Origin: Endozoicomonas montiporae CL-33
GTDB lineage: Bacteria > Pseudomonadota > Gammaproteobacteria > Pseudomonadales > Endozoicomonadaceae
DNA: 64,000 nt
Direction: 5' to 3'
NCBI RefSeq assembly: GCF_001583435.1
Contig: NZ_CP013251.1
Coordinates: forward strand, 3,113,215-3,177,214
Shown: one piece after another, positions 9,379-18,234 of the stretch
How positions within the stretch are numbered: the stretch's first letter is position 1
Layout: every line of letters starts with the position of its first letter
The notes under the pieces: model-generated
Seen by the model: only the letters and a program-made list of their open reading frames with translations
Databases searched by the model: none
What the model was told of the DNA's origin: nothing
Made by a program: the position numbers and the translations under genes

Positions 9379-11385
9379 ATGTTTGGCCGACTGACGCTTG
9401 AGGCTTTGCCATTTTACAGCCCGATTGCCATTGCCGGTGCTGTGGTAACGTTTTCCGGCTTTGCAATGGTTGTACTGCTGGTGAGCTGGAAGCGGCAGTG
9501 GCGTTACCTCTGGTTTGAATGGCTGACCAGCGTTGACCATAAACGCATCGGCGTGATGTATATCGTTCTGGCGCTGGTCATGCTGGTGCGAGGTGTCATT
9601 GAAGCCGTCATGATGCGGGCACAGCAGGCCATGGCGTTGAATAGCGAAGGTTATCTTCCTCCAGAGCATTTCGAACAACTGTTCAGCACCCATGGCACCA
9701 TCATGATTTTTTTCGTGGCGATGCCTTTTCTCACCGGTCTTATTAATGTGATTGTTCCACAACAGCTCGGTGCCCGGGATGTTGCTTTCCCCTTTATGAA
9801 CTCGGTCAGCTTCTGGCTAACAGCGGCAGGAGCAGCACTGGTGGCTATTTCATTGGTCATTGGTCGTTTTTCTACCGCAGGCTGGACAGGGTACCCACCC
9901 TATTCCGGTATTGGCTACAGCCCCGGGGTCGGGGTGGACTACTGGATCTGGGCGCTACTGATCAGCGGCGTAGGCAGTACGCTGACCGGCATTAACTTTA
10001 TCGTCACCACGCTTAAATGTCGGGCACCCGGCATGAGCCTGATGAAAATGCCGATGTTTGTGTGGACATCATTTTGCACCAGCATACTCATGGCGTTTTC
10101 TTTTCCGGCGTTAACCGTTGTCGCCATTATGCTCGGGCTGGACAGAACGCTGGGAATGCACTTTTTTACCAACGACATGGGCGGCAACATGATGAATTTT
10201 GCCAACCTGATCTGGATATGGGGACATCCTGAAGTCTATATTCTGGTGCTTCCGGCTTTTGGCGTGTACTCGGAAGTCACCGCTGTCTTTTCAAAGAAAA
10301 GACTGTTTGGTTACCGTTCTCTGGTGTATGCCACCGCAGCTATTGCGCTATTGTCGTTTACAGTCTGGCTGCATCATTTCTTCACCATGGGGTCCAGCCC
10401 CAATGTTAATGCCGTGTTCGGGATAGCTACCATGATCATTGCCGTTCCAACCGGTGTAAAAATTTTCGACTGGCTATTCACCATGGTGCGCGGACGCATT
10501 ACGTTTCATCCGTCTTTGCTCTTTACCATCGGATTTATTCTTACCTTTGTGATAGGTGGTATCACGGGGGTCTTGATGGCAATTCCGCCGGTGGACTACC
10601 TCGTACATAACACGACCTTTCTGGTGGCGCATTTTCATAACATGATTATTCCCGGGGCACTGTTTGGTTATTTTGCCGGTGTTCAGTACTGGTTTCCCAA
10701 AGTCTTTGGCTTCAAGCTGAATGATTTCTGGGGCAAGCTGGTGTTCTTCTTCTGGTTTGTCGGGTTTTATCTGGCCTTTATGCCTCTGTATGCCGTTGGT
10801 TTGCTGGGTATGCCCAGACGACTGGTTTCTTATACCAACCCCGACTGGCAGCCTTTTCTGATCACTGCCTTCTGTGGCGCCGGATTTATTCTGGCAGGGC
10901 TTTGCAGCCTCTTTATGCAGTTTTATGTCAGTTACCGTGATCGCGAGAATAACCGCGACCTGACCGGTGACCCATGGGATGGCAGAACGCTGGAGTGGGC
11001 AACATCTTCCCCACCGGCACCTTACAATTTTGCACGCATTCCAGCAGTCACCGATGTCGATGCTTTCTGGGTGATGAAACAAAACAGTGACTTAAATTCC
11101 GAACCCAAACCCGGGCACTATGAATCCATCGTTATGCCAAAAAACACCGGAGCAGGTGTCATCATTGGCGCATTTAGTTTTGTGCTGGGGTTTGCGGCTA
11201 TCTGGTACATCTGGTGGCTGGCAGCAGTAGCGACTCTGGGAGCGATAGCGATGCTGATTATCAGAAGCTGCAATGATCATTCTGAAGACGTTATATCGTC
11301 AGCTGTCGTATTTAAAACAGAGCATGATCGCTGGTTGCTGGCGCAGACTAAAGGGCAACCAGCCTGTGATGGAAAACGACTATGA
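9379..11385 (+). CDS. cyoB: Cytochrome bo3 quinol oxidase subunit I
   Basis: Catalytic haem-copper subunit, 668 aa (E. coli 663). Metal-ligand motifs are intact: the low-spin haem histidine in FSTHGTIMIFF, the CuB histidine with the cross-linked tyrosine in WGHPEVYILVLP, the two CuB histidines in HHFFTMG, and the binuclear and low-spin haem histidines in VAHFHNMIIPG. The N-terminal extra helix and the 15-helix pattern are typical of CyoB. It reduces O2 to water with electrons from ubiquinol and pumps protons. Its stop overlaps the start of cyoC by 4 bases (ATGA). Confidence 0.97.
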   Translation: MFGRLTLEALPFYSPIAIAGAVVTFSGFAMVVLLVSWKRQWRYLWFEWLTSVDHKRIGVMYIVLALVMLVRGVIEAVMMRAQQAMALNSEGYLPPEHFEQLFSTHGTIMIFFVAMPFLTGLINVIVPQQLGARDVAFPFMNSVSFWLTAAGAALVAISLVIGRFSTAGWTGYPPYSGIGYSPGVGVDYWIWALLISGVGSTLTGINFIVTTLKCRAPGMSLMKMPMFVWTSFCTSILMAFSFPALTVVAIMLGLDRTLGMHFFTNDMGGNMMNFANLIWIWGHPEVYILVLPAFGVYSEVTAVFSKKRLFGYRSLVYATAAIALLSFTVWLHHFFTMGSSPNVNAVFGIATMIIAVPTGVKIFDWLFTMVRGRITFHPSLLFTIGFILTFVIGGITGVLMAIPPVDYLVHNTTFLVAHFHNMIIPGALFGYFAGVQYWFPKVFGFKLNDFWGKLVFFFWFVGFYLAFMPLYAVGLLGMPRRLVSYTNPDWQPFLITAFCGAGFILAGLCSLFMQFYVSYRDRENNRDLTGDPWDGRTLEWATSSPPAPYNFARIPAVTDVDAFWVMKQNSDLNSEPKPGHYESIVMPKNTGAGVIIGAFSFVLGFAAIWYIWWLAAVATLGAIAMLIIRSCNDHSEDVISSAVVFKTEHDRWLLAQTKGQPACDGKRL

Positions 11386-11984
11386 ATGCCAATGCAAATC
11401 AGGCACTACTCACCGAACATCAGACTGAAAGTCTCAGCAACAAAGCCTTTGGTTTCTGGCTTTACCTTATGACCGATGCTTTGATTTTTGCTCTGCTGTT
11501 CGCCACCTATGTGACCATGTTCAGAAGTACTGCGAGTGGCCCGGAGCCATCGGAGCTGTTTGATCTGAAGCATGTTTTTCTGGAAACCGTTTGCCTGCTG
11601 CTTTCCAGCATTACCTTTGGTTTTGCCTATCTGGGAGCTCTGGGCAAACACCGATGGCAGTCGGTTAACTGGTTGCTTGTGACACTGATCTTAGGTGTTA
11701 CTTTTGTTTATCTCGAAGTGGTCGAGTTCATCGGGCTTATCGAGAACGGTGCCGGACCACAGGCCAGCGGTTATCTGTCTGCTTTCTTTACGCTGGTCGC
11801 CACCCACGGGATACACGTCTCTGTGGGTATGCTGGGCATTATTATTATGATGTTCCAGATTCTGAATAAAGGTCTGACGCCTTCGGTCAATTCCAGACTG
11901 TTTCGTCTGGGGCTGTTCTGGCACTTTCTGGATATCGTCTGGATTGGTATCTTTTCCATCGTCTATTTGCCGGTGTTTATTTAA
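11382..11984 (+). CDS. cyoC: Cytochrome bo3 quinol oxidase subunit III
   Basis: A 200-aa membrane subunit of the oxidase (E. coli CyoC 204 aa) with five hydrophobic helices. Family features include GFWLYLMTDALIFALLFATY at the start and HGIHVSVGMLGIIIMM with FWHFLDIVWIGIF at the end. The start overlaps the cyoB stop, implying translational coupling. Normally cyoD would follow directly; here an acetyltransferase gene comes first. Confidence 0.95.
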   Translation: MNANANQALLTEHQTESLSNKAFGFWLYLMTDALIFALLFATYVTMFRSTASGPEPSELFDLKHVFLETVCLLLSSITFGFAYLGALGKHRWQSVNWLLVTLILGVTFVYLEVVEFIGLIENGAGPQASGYLSAFFTLVATHGIHVSVGMLGIIIMMFQILNKGLTPSVNSRLFRLGLFWHFLDIVWIGIFSIVYLPVFI

Positions 11985-12024
11985 ATTCTTCAAATAGCAA
12001 ACACTGTTAAGCAGGGGTTAAATT

Positions 12025-12498
12025 GTGAAAATTCTGGAAGTCACCAGAGATAACCATCATATATACGCGAATCTGTATCAGGGTTACTCTGCCGAATTCT
12101 CGAAAATTGTTCAGGAGAAGCCGGATAAAAATGGTTTATATGAAATAGAGCCAAAGATCGAAGGTCATGTATCCGGATACTTACTGTTTATTGATGACAC
12201 ACCGGCTGCACTAACAGCCATTGCCAATAAGCCGGACAAACGCTTCGAAGTCTGTGACTTCTATGTGCTGCCCTATTTCCGTAAAAACAAAGTGGGCAAA
12301 CGCTTCATTTCAGAACTCTTCAAAAAACTGGGCGGAAGCTGGGAAATTAAACAAGTCGCCGGTGCAGACCATGCAGTGAGTTTCTGGCGTGATGTCATTA
12401 ACGACTATACATCCGGAAATTACCTGGAAGATATCTATCAAGATGAACGCTGGGGAACTGTCACAAGACAACGCTTCACTCATCCGAATAACCCCTGA
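12025..12498 (+). CDS. GNAT-family N-acetyltransferase inside the cyo operon
   Basis: A 157-aa protein with a GNAT core. A beta-strand run (GYLLFIDDTPAALTAIANK) leads to FEVCDFYVLPYFRKNKVGKRF, which matches the acetyl-CoA pyrophosphate-binding motif A (strand, then R/Q-x-x-G-x-G/K-like loop and helix), and to a late FWRDVI segment. Start is the GTG at 12025 with AGGGG about 8 bases upstream. It lies 40 bases after cyoC and 44 bases before cyoD on the same strand, so it is probably co-transcribed. The substrate cannot be told. This gene is not part of the standard cyoABCDE set. Confidence 0.8.
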   Translation: MKILEVTRDNHHIYANLYQGYSAEFSKIVQEKPDKNGLYEIEPKIEGHVSGYLLFIDDTPAALTAIANKPDKRFEVCDFYVLPYFRKNKVGKRFISELFKKLGGSWEIKQVAGADHAVSFWRDVINDYTSGNYLEDIYQDERWGTVTRQRFTHPNNP

Positions 12499-12542
12499 GG
12501 CTCACCAGAAGAGCTAACGAAAAGAGCCCCCCGGAGGTAGCC

Positions 12543-12845
12543 ATGGAAACACATCAACACAGTTTGAAAGACTATCTGACCGGGCTATTGCTGGCCGCTG
12601 CCCTGACACTGATTCCGTTCTGGGTGGTCTGGACCGGCGGTTGGTCAACCCGGGCCATGTTTACCACCATTACAGCGTGCGCATTGGTTCAGGTACTGGT
12701 GCATTTGCGGTATTTTCTCAATATCAGCGTTGCACGCACAGGCAAGGATTATCTGTCAGCGCTGTTGTTTTCCGGCGTGCTGATCATTCTGATGGTAGGG
12801 GGAACCATCTGGATTCTGTTTGACCTGAATTTCAGAATGATGTGA
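12543..12845 (+). CDS. cyoD: Cytochrome bo3 quinol oxidase subunit IV
   Basis: A 100-aa subunit with three transmembrane helices, required for assembly of the CuB centre in the E. coli enzyme. It has the family pattern SLKDYLTGLLLAAALTLIPF, then VLVHLRYFLNI (helix 2) and a C-terminal helix. A very strong ribosome site, GGAGGT, lies 5 bases before the ATG. No cyoE (haem O synthase) follows: the next gene is convergent hmuV. The haem O synthase gene must therefore be elsewhere. Confidence 0.92.
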   Translation: METHQHSLKDYLTGLLLAAALTLIPFWVVWTGGWSTRAMFTTITACALVQVLVHLRYFLNISVARTGKDYLSALLFSGVLIILMVGGTIWILFDLNFRMM

Positions 12846-12894
12846 CGGGTTGTCAATACAGACCTGCCAGAGAAACAGGCCTGTTGCGCAATAA

Positions 12895-13668
12895 TCAGTG
12901 AGTGATGACCAGCGGACAATCATGGGCAGGATGCCTGCTGACAGACACCTCGATATCAAACACTGAGCGTATAATGTCCGGCTTAAGAACCGTATGAGGC
13001 TCCCCCTGTGCCACAAATTCACCCTGTTGCAGTATGAACAACTGATCCGAATAACGGGCAGCAAGATTAAGATCGTGCAGAATAACCAGCACACCAACGC
13101 CTTCATCATCAGCCTGCTGACGAGCTACCTTCAACGTTAATTGCTGATGAGCAGGGTCCAGTGCTGATGTCGGTTCGTCCAGTAACAGGAATCGATCTCC
13201 GTGCGAACACTTATCCCAGATCTGTACCAGCACTCTCGCCATATGAACCCGCTGCCGCTCACCACCAGACAAGGTTGTGTAATGCCGGTAGCGCAGATGC
13301 AGCCCGTCTACTTTCTCCAATGCCTGTTCAACGGTTTCAAGATTGCGCTGATGATCAGTGGAACAGGGCGTTCTGCCCAACAAAACAACCTCTTCCACCG
13401 TAAAAGGAAAGCTGAGAGACGAAGACTGCGGTAATACGCCCAACATCAACGCCTTTTGCTGCAAAGGCCAGTCGTCTCTCCCATTGACAAGAACAGTGCC
13501 AGACGACAATGACATTTCACCACTGACCGTCTTCATCAGAGTACTTTTACCCGCGCCATTAGGCCCCAGCACTGTGATCACCTGACCCGGCTGAACCTTC
13601 AGGCTGATATCACTGAGCAGTGTTTTATCGCCAATAGTTACTGTGGCCTGTCGTATATCCAGTGTCAT
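12895..13668 (-). CDS. hmuV: Hemin ABC transporter ATP-binding protein
   Basis: ATPase of a haem/siderophore-type importer, 257 aa. Walker A is GPNGAGKST (about residue 33), the signature is LSGGERQRVHMARVL and Walker B is FLLLDEPTSALD; the SALDxAHQ sequence after Walker B is typical of HmuV. The ATG at 13668 shares one base with the hmuU stop (TGATG), so the two are translationally coupled; the frame remains open 9 codons further up but would run into hmuU. Usual partners are a periplasmic haem-binding protein (HmuT) and an outer-membrane receptor, neither present here. Confidence 0.9.
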   Translation of the reverse strand: MTLDIRQATVTIGDKTLLSDISLKVQPGQVITVLGPNGAGKSTLMKTVSGEMSLSSGTVLVNGRDDWPLQQKALMLGVLPQSSSLSFPFTVEEVVLLGRTPCSTDHQRNLETVEQALEKVDGLHLRYRHYTTLSGGERQRVHMARVLVQIWDKCSHGDRFLLLDEPTSALDPAHQQLTLKVARQQADDEGVGVLVILHDLNLAARYSDQLFILQQGEFVAQGEPHTVLKPDIIRSVFDIEVSVSRHPAHDCPLVITH

Positions 13669-14714
13669 CAGGCAATCCTCTTGCGTTGCTGCCACAGCAG
13701 GGAAATAAAGAAGGGGGCCCCCATCAGGGCAGTCACAATACCAATGGGCAGTTCAGCCGGACTGACAATCACTCTGGCAATCATATCTGCCACTAACAAC
13801 AATGCGCCTCCAAGCATGGCTGATGCCGGCAACAGGACTTTATGATTGGGTCCTACCATCAGTCTGATAAGGTGCGGCACCACCAGTCCGACAAAACCGA
13901 TGACACCAGCCACCGAGACAGATACGCCCACAGCCAGCGCCGTCAGCAATATCAGTTTAACCTTTACCACCTGTACATTGATGCCAAGGTGACGTGCTTC
14001 AGACTCTCCCAGTAACATGGCATTGAGCACATCACCATAGCGGCAAAGTAACACAACCACCGGCCCCAGCAGAGTCAACGACAGCAATACGCCATTCCAG
14101 GTCGCCCCGGCAATACTGCCCATTTGCCAGAATGTCAGGTTACGAAGAGAGCTGTCATCAGAGATATACGTCAGAATGCCCAGACCTGAGCCAGCCAGTG
14201 CGGAAATGGCAACCCCTGCCAGAAGCATGGTCGCTACCGACGTGCCGTTTGCCGTGGTGCCCATTTTGAACACCACCCAGGTAGTGATCACACTGCCAGC
14301 AAAGGCCATAAAAGTGATGGTGTAGTTTTGCAGCAGTGGTGGCAGGCTTGAAAAGATCAACCCTCCCAACACAATGGCAACACCGGCTCCAAGCGCTGCA
14401 CCACTGGCAACACCGATAATACTGGGGTCCGCCAGAGGATTCCGGAACAACCCCTGCATGGCGGCACCACCTACTGCCAGAGAGCTTCCCACCAGCACCC
14501 CAAGCATCGTTCTGGGTAGTCGGATAGATTCAATAATCAGACGGGTGGATTCGGGAAGGTCGGCACTGATAAGCCCCATACGATCCAACAGAAGGCTGAC
14601 AATATCCTGTGGGGCGATAAAAACCGGACCAACACCGATGGACAAGACAACCGTTAATGGCAGGATAATCCCAAGCCCCAACAACAGCCCTTCAGACTTT
14701 CGACTACGATTCAT
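13668..14714 (-). CDS. hmuU: Hemin/siderophore ABC transporter permease (FecCD family)
   Basis: A 348-aa inner-membrane permease of the FecCD/BtuC family. About ten hydrophobic segments are visible, with family motifs RLPRTMLGVLVGSSLAVGGA, NPLADPSIIGVASGA, and the ATPase-contact region GVIGFVGLVVPHLIRLMVGPNH. It is paired with hmuV, which points to haem rather than cobalamin or ferric siderophore, but the permease sequence alone cannot prove the substrate. The operon is transcribed away from a Fur-box-like sequence at 14804-14822. Confidence 0.88.
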   Translation of the reverse strand: MNRSRKSEGLLLGLGIILPLTVVLSIGVGPVFIAPQDIVSLLLDRMGLISADLPESTRLIIESIRLPRTMLGVLVGSSLAVGGAAMQGLFRNPLADPSIIGVASGAALGAGVAIVLGGLIFSSLPPLLQNYTITFMAFAGSVITTWVVFKMGTTANGTSVATMLLAGVAISALAGSGLGILTYISDDSSLRNLTFWQMGSIAGATWNGVLLSLTLLGPVVVLLCRYGDVLNAMLLGESEARHLGINVQVVKVKLILLTALAVGVSVSVAGVIGFVGLVVPHLIRLMVGPNHKVLLPASAMLGGALLLVADMIARVIVSPAELPIGIVTALMGAPFFISLLWQQRKRIA

Positions 14715-14803
14715 TTTGATTATCCGGGAAATTCCTGTTCCATGACTCGATGACTATTTCAACAGACATACGTACTCAGCTACAAAAGCAGCCGGCCAAA
14801 ATA

Positions 14804-14822
14804 CTAAATGATAATCAGTTGC
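14804..14822. promoter_or_regulatory. Fur box upstream of hmuUV
   Basis: CTAAATGATAATCAGTTGC matches 13 of 19 positions of the consensus GATAATGATAATCATTATC, including an unbroken 11-base core AATGATAATCA. It lies about 90 bases upstream of hmuU. Iron-dependent repression of the haem importer is the natural reading. The rest of the 395-base gap to codB shows no other feature I can support. Confidence 0.65.
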
Positions 14823-15108
14823 ACTACCAGCAGGCCGTTAGATTAAACACTGATTGTTCCAGTTAATGATCTTGCAAAGACCCGACAAATAAGAAGCATT
14901 ACAGACAACATACGCAACAGGTTAAGGACATTCACGTAAATTCGCTTTTAATCAATGATTCTGAATCTTCATTCTGACAAAATGCACTTCCGGCACTATT
15001 GTTCAAAATTTCAGCTGTCATTTTCAATAAAATGAATTCATCATCTATATTCATCAGCCAGATTGATGCATTCATTTTTATAACCCGCGACGGCTTAACG
15101 GAGTTTAA

Positions 15109-16356
15109 ATGTCGGAACTTGCTCAGGACTTTGCGCACTCAACCGTACCAGAGTCGTCTCGCAAAGGATTTTTCCCCATTCTTGTGGTCATGGTTGGCTT
15201 TACCTTCTTCTCTGCCAGCATGTGGGCCGGTGGCACTCTCGGTCAGGGGCTGACATTCAGCGAGTTCCTTCTGACCGTTATGGCAGGTAATCTGCTACTG
15301 GGCATTTACACTTCTGCACTCGCCTTTGTGGGCAGTAAAACCGGCCTTTCCACACACCTTCTGACCCAATACGCCTTTGGCAAGCTGGGCGCAAAGTTTA
15401 CCTCACTGTTACTGGCTTTCACCCAGGTAGGCTGGTTTGGTGTCGGGGTCGCCATGTTTGCGCTGCCGGTGAATCGCGCCACCGGCATTGATGTCAGTAC
15501 GCTTGTTGTCGTATCTGGCGCACTGATGACCGCCACCGCCTTTTTTGGCTTCAAGGCTCTGACCATTCTCAGCTTTATTGCCGTACCCGCCATTGTTCTT
15601 CTGGGTGGTTTTTCAGTCAGCCAGGCTATGGCCGAGGCCGGCGGTCTGCAGGGATTGTTTGCTATCAGTCCTGAACACAGCATTGGTTACGCCGCTGCGA
15701 TCAGTATCTGCATCGGATCATTCATCAGTGGCGGTACACTCACTGCCGACTTTACCCGTTTTGCCCGCACCCCGAAAATTGCCGTCACCGCCACACTGCT
15801 GGCTTTCTTCCTTGGCAACACCCTGATGTTCAGCTTTGGTGCGATTGGCTCCATGGTCGTCGGACAGGCTGACATTGCCGAAGTGATGTTTATTCAGGGA
15901 CTGATTCTCCCTGCCGTCATTACCCTTGGTCTGAACATCTGGACTACTAACGATAACGCCCTGTATGTCTCCGGTCTGGGTCTGGCATCCATCACCGGTA
16001 AAAACAAAAACCTGATTGTTATCATCAACGGTATTCTCGGTACCGCCTTTGCTATCTGGCTGAACAACAATTTCGTTGGCTGGTTAAGCCTGCTGAACCT
16101 GACGCTGCCACCCATTGGTGCCATTCTGCTGGCCGATTACCTGTTTGTTCGCAAAGGGCATTACCCGGCCTTTGAACATCATCGTTTTGATGCACTTAAC
16201 CTGAACGCCATTCTGGCCTGGGCTCTGGGTGTGCTGGCAGCGGGTTATCTACCGGGCATTGCTCCGATAAACGGTGTACTTGCAGCCGCTGCCTGTCATA
16301 TCCTGATGCAGAAATTTCCTCTGACCCGTAACTGGACACTGACTGATGCGTCTTGA
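15109..16356 (+). CDS. codB: Cytosine permease (NCS1 family)
   Basis: Inner-membrane cytosine importer, 415 aa (E. coli CodB 419). About twelve hydrophobic helices with the N-terminal family region WAGGTLGQGLTFSEFLLTVMAG and NLLLGIYTSALAFVG. Start ATG at 15109 follows ACGGAG by 5 bases. It overlaps codA by 11 bases, so transport and deamination of cytosine are produced together, giving uracil for salvage and ammonia as nitrogen source. Confidence 0.93.
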   Translation: MSELAQDFAHSTVPESSRKGFFPILVVMVGFTFFSASMWAGGTLGQGLTFSEFLLTVMAGNLLLGIYTSALAFVGSKTGLSTHLLTQYAFGKLGAKFTSLLLAFTQVGWFGVGVAMFALPVNRATGIDVSTLVVVSGALMTATAFFGFKALTILSFIAVPAIVLLGGFSVSQAMAEAGGLQGLFAISPEHSIGYAAAISICIGSFISGGTLTADFTRFARTPKIAVTATLLAFFLGNTLMFSFGAIGSMVVGQADIAEVMFIQGLILPAVITLGLNIWTTNDNALYVSGLGLASITGKNKNLIVIINGILGTAFAIWLNNNFVGWLSLLNLTLPPIGAILLADYLFVRKGHYPAFEHHRFDALNLNAILAWALGVLAAGYLPGIAPINGVLAAAACHILMQKFPLTRNWTLTDAS

Positions 16357-17623
16357 AAACGTTCGCCTGCACCAGCAGGCTGACTTATACGACATTGTTA
16401 TGGAGAATGGCTGCATCCAGTCCATTTCTCCGGCTGGCTCTGACCGCAACGTACCGATGGATTCAATGGATGCCAAGGGTCGCCTGGCACTGCCACCATT
16501 CGTTGACCCTCATGTTCATCTGGACACCTGTCTGACGGCGGGTGAACCGGTATGGAATCGTTCGGGCACACTGTTTGAAGGCATTCAGAACTGGTCTGAA
16601 CGTAAGAAAACACTGACTCACGACGATGTAAAGTCCCGCGCCACCCGTGCGCTGAAATGGTACATCGGACAAGGGGTTCAGCATGTCCGCAGCCATGTTG
16701 ATACCACTGACCCAAGCCTGACCGCTCTGCATGCACTGCTGGAACTGCGGGAAGAAATGCGCGAGCTGATCGACATCCAGCTGGTTGCCTTTCCGCAGGA
16801 AGGTATTCCTTCGTTCCCTAATGGCAAGCAACTGCTGGAACAGGCCATGCAGCTCGGTTGCGATGCCGTGGGTGGTATTCCGCATTTTGAATACACCCGC
16901 GAATACGGCATTGAATCTTTGCATACTGTGTACGAACTGGCAGAGAAATACGACGCCCTGATCGATATTCATTGCGATGAAATTGATGACGAACAATCCC
17001 GCTTTGTAGAAACCGTTGCCTGTCTGGCTCTTGAAAGAGGCATGGGGCAACGTGTGAGCGCCAGCCACACCACGGCAATGCACTCTTACAACAAAGCCTA
17101 TGTCGTAAAACTGATGCGCCTGCTGCAAAAGTCCGGCATTCACTTTATTGCCAATCCGGTGACCAACCTGAATCTTCAGGGGCGAATGGACACTTACCCC
17201 AAGCGTCGTGGCATTACCCGCATTGAAGAACTGCTGGGCGCCGGTGTAAACGCCTGCTTCGGTCAGGATGACATTGTTGACCAGTGGTTCCCGATGCAGG
17301 GCGGCAATATGCTTCAGGTGTTGTTTACAGGACTGGTTGGCTGCCAGATGACCGGCCTGGACCAGATTAATCAGGGTATTGAACTGATTACCAGCAACAG
17401 TGCCAAAGCCCTGAATATTCAGGATCAATACGGTATCGAAACCGGCAAACCCGCCAACCTGATTCTGCTGGATGCCGAATCAGTGTTTGATGCCGTGCGC
17501 CGTCAGGCCGTTGTGACTCATTCCTTCCGCAAGGGCAAGCTGATTGCCTCCACCCAGCCTGCCACCACCCTGATTCATCATAATGGTCAGCAGGCGGTTG
17601 ATTTCTATTACAATCAGCGCTGA
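16346..17623 (+). CDS. codA: Cytosine deaminase
   Basis: Amidohydrolase converting cytosine to uracil and ammonia, 425 aa (E. coli CodA 427). Metal-site motifs are complete: PHVHLD (His56, His58), the DIHCDEIDDE segment with the third histidine and the catalytic glutamate, SASHTTAMHSY, and CFGQDDIVDQWFP carrying the metal-binding aspartate. It overlaps codB and closes the two-gene operon; a 9-bp hairpin follows 9 bases after the stop. Confidence 0.96.
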   Translation: MRLENVRLHQQADLYDIVMENGCIQSISPAGSDRNVPMDSMDAKGRLALPPFVDPHVHLDTCLTAGEPVWNRSGTLFEGIQNWSERKKTLTHDDVKSRATRALKWYIGQGVQHVRSHVDTTDPSLTALHALLELREEMRELIDIQLVAFPQEGIPSFPNGKQLLEQAMQLGCDAVGGIPHFEYTREYGIESLHTVYELAEKYDALIDIHCDEIDDEQSRFVETVACLALERGMGQRVSASHTTAMHSYNKAYVVKLMRLLQKSGIHFIANPVTNLNLQGRMDTYPKRRGITRIEELLGAGVNACFGQDDIVDQWFPMQGGNMLQVLFTGLVGCQMTGLDQINQGIELITSNSAKALNIQDQYGIETGKPANLILLDAESVFDAVRRQAVVTHSFRKGKLIASTQPATTLIHHNGQQAVDFYYNQR

Positions 17624-17632
17624 TACCATCAA

Positions 17633-17655
17633 CGAAGTGGGCATTACCCACTTCG
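17633..17655 (+). terminator. Hairpin after codA
   Basis: CGAAGTGGG, 5-nt loop, CCCACTTCG. The stem is a perfect 9 bp ten bases after the codA stop. No T-run follows, so termination efficiency is uncertain. Confidence 0.55.
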
Positions 17656-17670
17656 CCAAACCTTGAACTA

Positions 17671-17865
17671 ATACCAATTTCACCTTCTAAACATGAATTG
17701 CGCAGCCATTCTGAATCACGGGAGCTGCATTGGAACTCCTCGCAATACCCAAAGAGCACAAGTAGCTCTCTATTACTCGTCGCTCCGCCTTTATGCCCTT
17801 CAGGGAATTGTCCCGTGACCCATAATGACTTGCTCATGGTCATATTTAGAAAGCGGAATTGGTAT
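17671..17865 (+). repeat. 195-bp MITE-like element, copy 1
   Basis: A 195-bp element starts ATACCAATTTCACCTTCT and ends AGAAAGCGGAATTGGTAT, giving imperfect terminal inverted repeats. An inverted copy about 93% identical by eye lies at 25228-25422, so the two copies bracket the IS-broken secreted-protein gene. It encodes no transposase. Bases 17866-18007 between this copy and the next repeat hold nothing recognisable. Confidence 0.82.
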
Positions 17866-18007
17866 AATACAGATTGCGAGAACAACACAGAAAATAATTG
17901 GTGTGAGTACTGGAACGACTCATAGAAATTTAAGGTTTCGTACAATTAGCTGCTAATGAATAAGCAACCGTGATATTCAGACAACAACCGACTTTGTATT
18001 CTTGATT

Positions 18008-18175
18008 CTAGGAGCCTGTCGGACTTACCACTGACCTACTGCGAAAAAGCCGGATTTGGCCATTTTTGACGATCCTTTTCGTTGAATAGCTCGCTATTCG
18101 CCTCAAATGATCGTCAAAACTGTCTCAAACCGGTCTTTTTCTCGCTACGGTCGGCTAAGTCCGACAGGCTCCTAG
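18008..18175 (+). repeat. 168-bp MITE with 20-bp perfect terminal inverted repeats, copy 1
   Basis: Begins CTAGGAGCCTGTCGGACTTA and ends with its exact reverse complement. A base-for-base identical copy in the same orientation lies at 35007-35174. Inside, TTTTGACGATC and GATCGTCAAAA form a second inverted pair, so the whole element can fold as one long hairpin. CTAG at both ends is either a 4-bp target duplication or the outermost part of the repeats. It ends 59 bases before the start of the large secreted-protein gene. Confidence 0.88.
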
Positions 18176-18234
18176 GCAGGCAATTAAATCTGTGACTATA
18201 TTGGAAGCTGTTATTAAAAATCACATCAAATAAG

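Noticed and set aside
12847..12894. Possible terminator between cyoD and hmuV
   Set aside because: AGACCTG and CAGGCCT pair imperfectly and no T-run follows.
14932..15138. 68-codon minus-strand open frame between hmuU and codB
   Set aside because: It runs into the start of codB, has no recognisable domain and no convincing ribosome site.
16463..17428. 321-codon minus-strand open frame
   Set aside because: Fully antisense to codA and its composition follows the codA codon pattern.
17388..17945. 185-codon open frame on the minus strand across the end of codA and the 195-bp MITE
   Set aside because: It is antisense to codA in its second half and MITE in its first; no ribosome site or family similarity.
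17671..18175. CRISPR array or tandem repeat
   Set aside because: The repeats are two different dispersed elements with terminal inverted repeats, not regularly spaced direct repeats.
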